Shown here piece by piece: positions 6,390 to 8,650 of a DNA stretch of 8,650 bases; position 1 is the stretch's first letter, and every line of letters starts with the position of its first letter. The position numbers and the translations under genes are program-made. Source of the DNA: Clostridia bacterium (GTDB lineage: Bacteria; Bacillota; Clostridia; Oscillospirales; Acutalibacteraceae); assembly GCA_900771185.1 (NCBI GenBank), contig CAAGND010000249.1, positions 1 through 8,650 on the forward strand, given 5' to 3'. The notes under the pieces were generated by a model that had not been told where the DNA came from, did no database searches, and worked only from the letters and a program-made list of their open reading frames with translations.

Positions 6390-7400
6390 ATGGCAGGCGG
6401 AATGACTTATACAGCCGTTGACTCAACCGCTCTTTCCACGGCGGAATATTACGGAAAGGCTCTTGTCGAGCTGGGTGCTGAGCACCCGGAGATTGTCGCC
6501 CTTACGGCCGACCTCGGCAAATCAACAAAAATCGGTATGTTCGGTCAGGCTTATCCTGACAGATTCTTCAACGTCGGTATTGCGGAGCAGAACATGTTCG
6601 GCATAGCGGCAGGTATGGCCAGAGCGGGGCTTGTTCCCTTCCTCTCGACCTTCTCGGTCTTCGCTTCTCTGAGAAGCGCCGACCAGCTTCAGACCGATAT
6701 ATGCTATCAGAATGTAAACGCTAAGATTATAGCGACACATTCGGGCACATCCTTCGGTCAGGCGGGTTCAACCCACCATGCTATAAACGACATGGCCGTT
6801 ACTCGTGCGATGCCCAACCTCACCGTTATCTGCCCCGCAGACGGCATGGAGACAGTCAACGCGGTGCGCGCGGCATATGAGACCCCCGGCCCGTTCTATA
6901 TCCGAATCAACAGAGGTTTTGACCGCGTGCTCTATCCGAGCAGCGATTACGGCTTCGAGGTCGGCAAGGCGGTCACTCTCAAAGAGGGCACCGATATCAC
7001 CATCATCGCCTGCGGCTCATGCGCTTTCCAGGCTCTCCAGGCGGCCAACTTCCTTGAGAACGCCGACGGTCTGAAGGTTCGTGTCATCAATATGCACACC
7101 ATAAAGCCGATCGACCGCGAGGCAATCCTCAAGGCTGTGTCCGATACTCGCCGTATAATCACGGTTGAGGATCACAATGTGATAGGCGGTCTGGGCAGTG
7201 CCGTTGCCGAGGTTGTCATCGAGTCCGGTAAGGGCTGCGCATTTAAACAGCTCGGCATACCCGACAAGTTTGCTCCCATCGGTCTGCATGAGGATATCAT
7301 GTCCATTCTCGGCATCGACTCCAACGGAATTATAGATGCCGTCCGCGAAGTTATGGGCAAAGACTTTGAGCTTGATGACGATTGGGATGACGAGGTGTGA
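6390..7400 (+). CDS. Split transketolase, C-terminal (pyrimidine-binding and C) subunit
   Basis: 336 residues, starting at ATG 6390 with RBS AAGGAGG (6374-6380) inside the end of the N-subunit gene. An in-frame ATG at 6327 lies deep in that gene and has no such RBS. The pyrimidine-binding domain (about 10-180) shows ADLGKST (40-46), VGIAEQNM with the catalytic glutamate E66 that activates ThDP, and STFSVFASLR. The C domain (about 190-325) has IKPIDREAI. H117, H129, S45 and R175 align with E. coli TktA H461, H473, S385 and R520. Two substrate-binding positions differ: R358, a phosphate ligand, aligns with A18 (STAEYYG for the usual ATRxAYG), and D469, which reads the hydroxyl next to the aldehyde, aligns with A125 (GQAG for GEDG). 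The cofactor machinery is intact but the substrate is probably not a standard sugar phosphate. The C-terminus is acidic (DDDWDDEV). Alignments were made by eye. Confidence 0.88.
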   Translation: MAGGMTYTAVDSTALSTAEYYGKALVELGAEHPEIVALTADLGKSTKIGMFGQAYPDRFFNVGIAEQNMFGIAAGMARAGLVPFLSTFSVFASLRSADQLQTDICYQNVNAKIIATHSGTSFGQAGSTHHAINDMAVTRAMPNLTVICPADGMETVNAVRAAYETPGPFYIRINRGFDRVLYPSSDYGFEVGKAVTLKEGTDITIIACGSCAFQALQAANFLENADGLKVRVINMHTIKPIDREAILKAVSDTRRIITVEDHNVIGGLGSAVAEVVIESGKGCAFKQLGIPDKFAPIGLHEDIMSILGIDSNGIIDAVREVMGKDFELDDDWDDEV

Positions 7401-7416
7401 TAACTCACACAGCGAA

Positions 7417-7428
7417 TTTCCCGGGAAA
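7417..7428. repeat. Perfect 12-base palindrome overlapping the RBS of the second SCP2-like gene
   Basis: TTTCCCGGGAAA is a perfect dyad in the 39-base gap between the transketolase C-subunit gene and the next gene. Its right end forms part of the RBS (AAAGGA, 7426-7431). With no loop it cannot fold on itself as a hairpin; it could be a protein-binding site or chance. Confidence 0.35.
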
Positions 7429-7439
7429 GGAATGATTAT

Positions 7440-8246
7440 ATGGCTTCAAGAGATGAGATTTACACAAATAAACTTTTTCTCAACGCTGTTCTTCCGCTCA
7501 TCAAGGTGATTGCGACCGATGTTCCTTCGCTTGCAAAAAAGTTTGAGCACGCGCACGGCGTTATTCAGGTGAGTGCGCTTGACCCCGAAAGCCCCGATGG
7601 CAAGGTTGCCACGCATTTCGTGGTCAACTGCGGCGAGTGGCTGGTTCATAACGACAAGGTTGACACCAACCCGCATGTGGAGCTTGAGTTCAAGAGCATT
7701 GAGGCTATGAACGCCTTCTTCAAGGGCACGATGAACCTCAAGACCCTTCCGAAGATGAAGGGTATCGCCAAGCACACGGGACTCTTCGCATCATTCATGA
7801 TGGTGCTGCTGAAAATGTCCTCATTGCTGACAGCGAAATCCATCCCCGAGGACGAGGATACAAAGCTGCTGCTCACAAAGTGCTATTTCTATCTGCTTTC
7901 GAGCGGTATCAGCCAGCTCAATAAGCTCGGACATCCCGATGTTCACGGCTGGACTCTCAAGAGCCCCGACAGAGTTTATGCCTGGGCGGTCAACGGCCAC
8001 GATGAAATCTCCGCCTATCTTCGTATCAAGGCGGGCAAGTCCAGAGCCGGAAGAGGGGAGTACAAGAGGGCTATGCCTTTCTTCACGCTTCGTTTCGACT
8101 CGCTTGACAGCGCGCTGGGTATTCTTCTCGGTCTTGACGATATGCTCGAGTCCGCAAAGGCCGGCAAGCTGATAATGGAGGGCGCTCCCGAATTCGGAGG
8201 CCAGTTGGGTGAGTATATGCTGACTGTTGCGGCATATGTCCAGTAA
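7440..8246 (+). CDS. Tandem SCP2-like lipid-carrier protein (second copy)
   Basis: A 268-residue soluble protein without signal peptide. Like the protein at 3250-4008, it begins with a helical segment and has two SCP2-like halves. The first (about 38-128) has VATHFVVNCGEW, then NPHVELEFKSIEAMNAFFKG; the second (about 165-266) has ISAYLRIKAGKSRAGRG, then MPFFTLRFDSLDSALGILLG and KLIMEGAPEFGGQLGEYM. A strand with L-x-F-x-S-x-(E/D) followed by a helix and a glycine, then a strand ending in a glycine-rich turn, is the usual C-terminal pattern of SCP2. A helical linker (about 115-160, rich in Leu and Met) separates the halves. It is divergent from the first copy, with only short stretches of clear identity. 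It probably binds a hydrophobic ligand or intermediate for the neighbouring enzymes. RBS AAAGGA (7426-7431) lies 8 bases before ATG 7440; the ATG at 7432 is out of frame. It is the third gene of the transketolase unit. Confidence 0.65.
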   Translation: MASRDEIYTNKLFLNAVLPLIKVIATDVPSLAKKFEHAHGVIQVSALDPESPDGKVATHFVVNCGEWLVHNDKVDTNPHVELEFKSIEAMNAFFKGTMNLKTLPKMKGIAKHTGLFASFMMVLLKMSSLLTAKSIPEDEDTKLLLTKCYFYLLSSGISQLNKLGHPDVHGWTLKSPDRVYAWAVNGHDEISAYLRIKAGKSRAGRGEYKRAMPFFTLRFDSLDSALGILLGLDDMLESAKAGKLIMEGAPEFGGQLGEYMLTVAAYVQ

Positions 8247-8261
8247 AACAGCGTAATTTTA

Positions 8262-8303
8262 AATATCACACATCATGTCCTCTTGGATATGATGTGTGAT
8301 ATT
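8262..8303 (+). terminator. Long hairpin closing the transketolase/SCP2 unit
   Basis: A 19-base left arm (8262-8280) pairs with 8285-8303 with a single G-U wobble around the loop TCTT. It starts 15 bases after the last stop codon. The 3' side (ATTATAATAA) is AU-rich but lacks a proper T-run, so it may act as a terminator, as a block to 3' exonucleases, or be a remnant of a small mobile repeat. Confidence 0.55.
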
Positions 8304-8346
8304 ATAATAAGCGCAACGATACCGATAATGCCTGAAGACGCGCCGA

Positions 8347-8373
8347 GCAACACAGACTGGTGTGCCTTTTTTT
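8347..8373 (+). terminator. Weak terminator candidate with seven T residues
   Basis: GCA (8347-8349) and CAC (8351-8353), with one bulged A, pair with GTG (8360-8362) and TGC (8363-8365) around a six-base loop, followed by C and seven T residues (8367-8373). The stem is short; it might back up the stronger hairpin at 8262. Confidence 0.3.
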
Positions 8374-8430
8374 CACGAATATCGCTGAACATTGGCAAGC
8401 GGGCTTTCACAAGCTTTGCCGCAACGAAAA

Positions 8431-8645
8431 GGGCAAACCGGTCATTGCGAGGGGACGGGCGGCAAAGCCGACCGCACAAGCCCGCACTGTTTGAGCGAAA
8501 GCGAGTTTGCGGGCGCATGTGCCGAGCGAGTAGAAAAGAGCCGCCGGGTGCGTGTTTGCGCTGAGGCGGTCGGGTGTCGAGCGGGAACGGCTCGTGTGCT
8601 TTTCTTTTGCGAGCGTTTTCTTTTGCACATCAAAAGAAAATGCTC
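8431..8645. repeat. GC-rich palindromic intergenic repeat element
   Basis: From about 8431 the base composition turns GC-rich and nearly every stretch is self-complementary. CGGC (8460-8463) pairs with GCCG (8467-8470). GCCCGCA (8480-8486) pairs with TGCGGGC (8508-8514). GAGCCG (8538-8543) pairs with CGGCTC (8588-8593), extended by AGAAAAG (8532-8538) with CTTTTCT (8599-8605), the two stems sharing one base. A final 15-base stem follows at 8611-8645. It contains GTCATTGCGAGG (8441-8452), a phrase I recall from dispersed intergenic repeats in many Firmicutes genomes. Open frames here look like by-products of the repeat: no RBS, and compositions rich in Arg, Ala and Ser. Its right border may lie outside the window. 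Confidence 0.6.
8611..8645. repeat. 15-bp inverted repeat at the right edge
   Basis: GAGCGTTTTCTTTTG (8611-8625) pairs with CAAAAGAAAATGCTC (8631-8645) with one G-U wobble and a five-base loop. The 11-mer TTTTCTTTTGC also occurs as a direct repeat at 8600-8610 and 8616-8626. No T-run follows on either strand, so it is probably part of the repeat element rather than a terminator. Confidence 0.6.
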
Positions 8646-8650
8646 AGACA

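Noticed and set aside
5516..7400. 1-deoxy-xylulose-5-phosphate synthase or pyruvate dehydrogenase E1 instead of split transketolase
   Set aside because: Subunit sizes, the SGHIGG, GSLGHGL and WHYG motifs in the N subunit and VGIAEQNM/THHA in the C subunit fit split transketolase better than either alternative.
8407..8633. Overlapping minus-strand frames of 63-73 codons in the right-hand repeat
   Set aside because: They follow the palindromic repeat, have no RBS, and have Arg/Ala/Ser-rich composition typical of spurious frames in such repeats.
8431..8645. CRISPR array
   Set aside because: The repeats are inverted and nested, not regularly spaced direct repeats with unique spacers.

Overview
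The window looks like a chromosomal segment of an anaerobic, low-to-mid GC Firmicute, most likely a gut Clostridia/Oscillospiraceae relative. The grounds are strong AGGAGG-type ribosome binding sites, short AT-rich intergenic regions with sigma-A-type promoters, a Clostridia-style lipoprotein signal peptide, and a GC-rich palindromic intergenic repeat at the right end. This placement is inference; no rRNA or tRNA is present to fix it.

Layout. (1) 1-600, minus strand: the N-terminal 200 residues of a secreted lipoprotein running off the left edge, with its own promoter. (2) 601-824: a divergent regulatory region with a promoter for each flanking gene and a possible LacI-type operator. (3) 825-2987: a cytoplasmic GH78 alpha-L-rhamnosidase, followed by a rho-independent terminator (3117-3165). 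(4) 3250-5284: a two-gene unit, a tandem SCP2-like protein and a class III PLP aminotransferase, ended by a terminator (5295-5334). (5) 5516-8246: a three-gene unit, a split transketolase (N and C subunits, 1 base apart) and a second tandem SCP2-like protein. (6) 8247-8650: no convincing gene; a 19-bp hairpin close behind the last stop codon, then a structured GC-rich repeat.

The main point of interest is the block 3250-8246. Two proteins that each appear to carry two SCP2 (sterol/lipid carrier) folds bracket a glutamate-1-semialdehyde-aminomutase-like aminotransferase and a ThDP-dependent split transketolase. The transketolase keeps its cofactor residues, but two residues that recognise ordinary sugar-phosphate substrates are replaced by alanine: the equivalents of E. 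coli TktA R358 and D469. Together this suggests an uncharacterised pathway in which C2-unit transfer or C-C cleavage and amination act on a hydrophobic, non-phosphorylated substrate that the SCP2-like proteins hold or present. One precedent for a split transketolase-like enzyme acting on a hydrophobic molecule is the DesAB steroid-17,20-desmolase of Clostridium scindens. Whether the present genes do similar chemistry cannot be told from sequence alone.

Both transcription units of the block appear to start from extended -10 promoters whose -35 element lies in the loop of the preceding terminator, so each upstream unit is closed and the next opened within about 50 bases.
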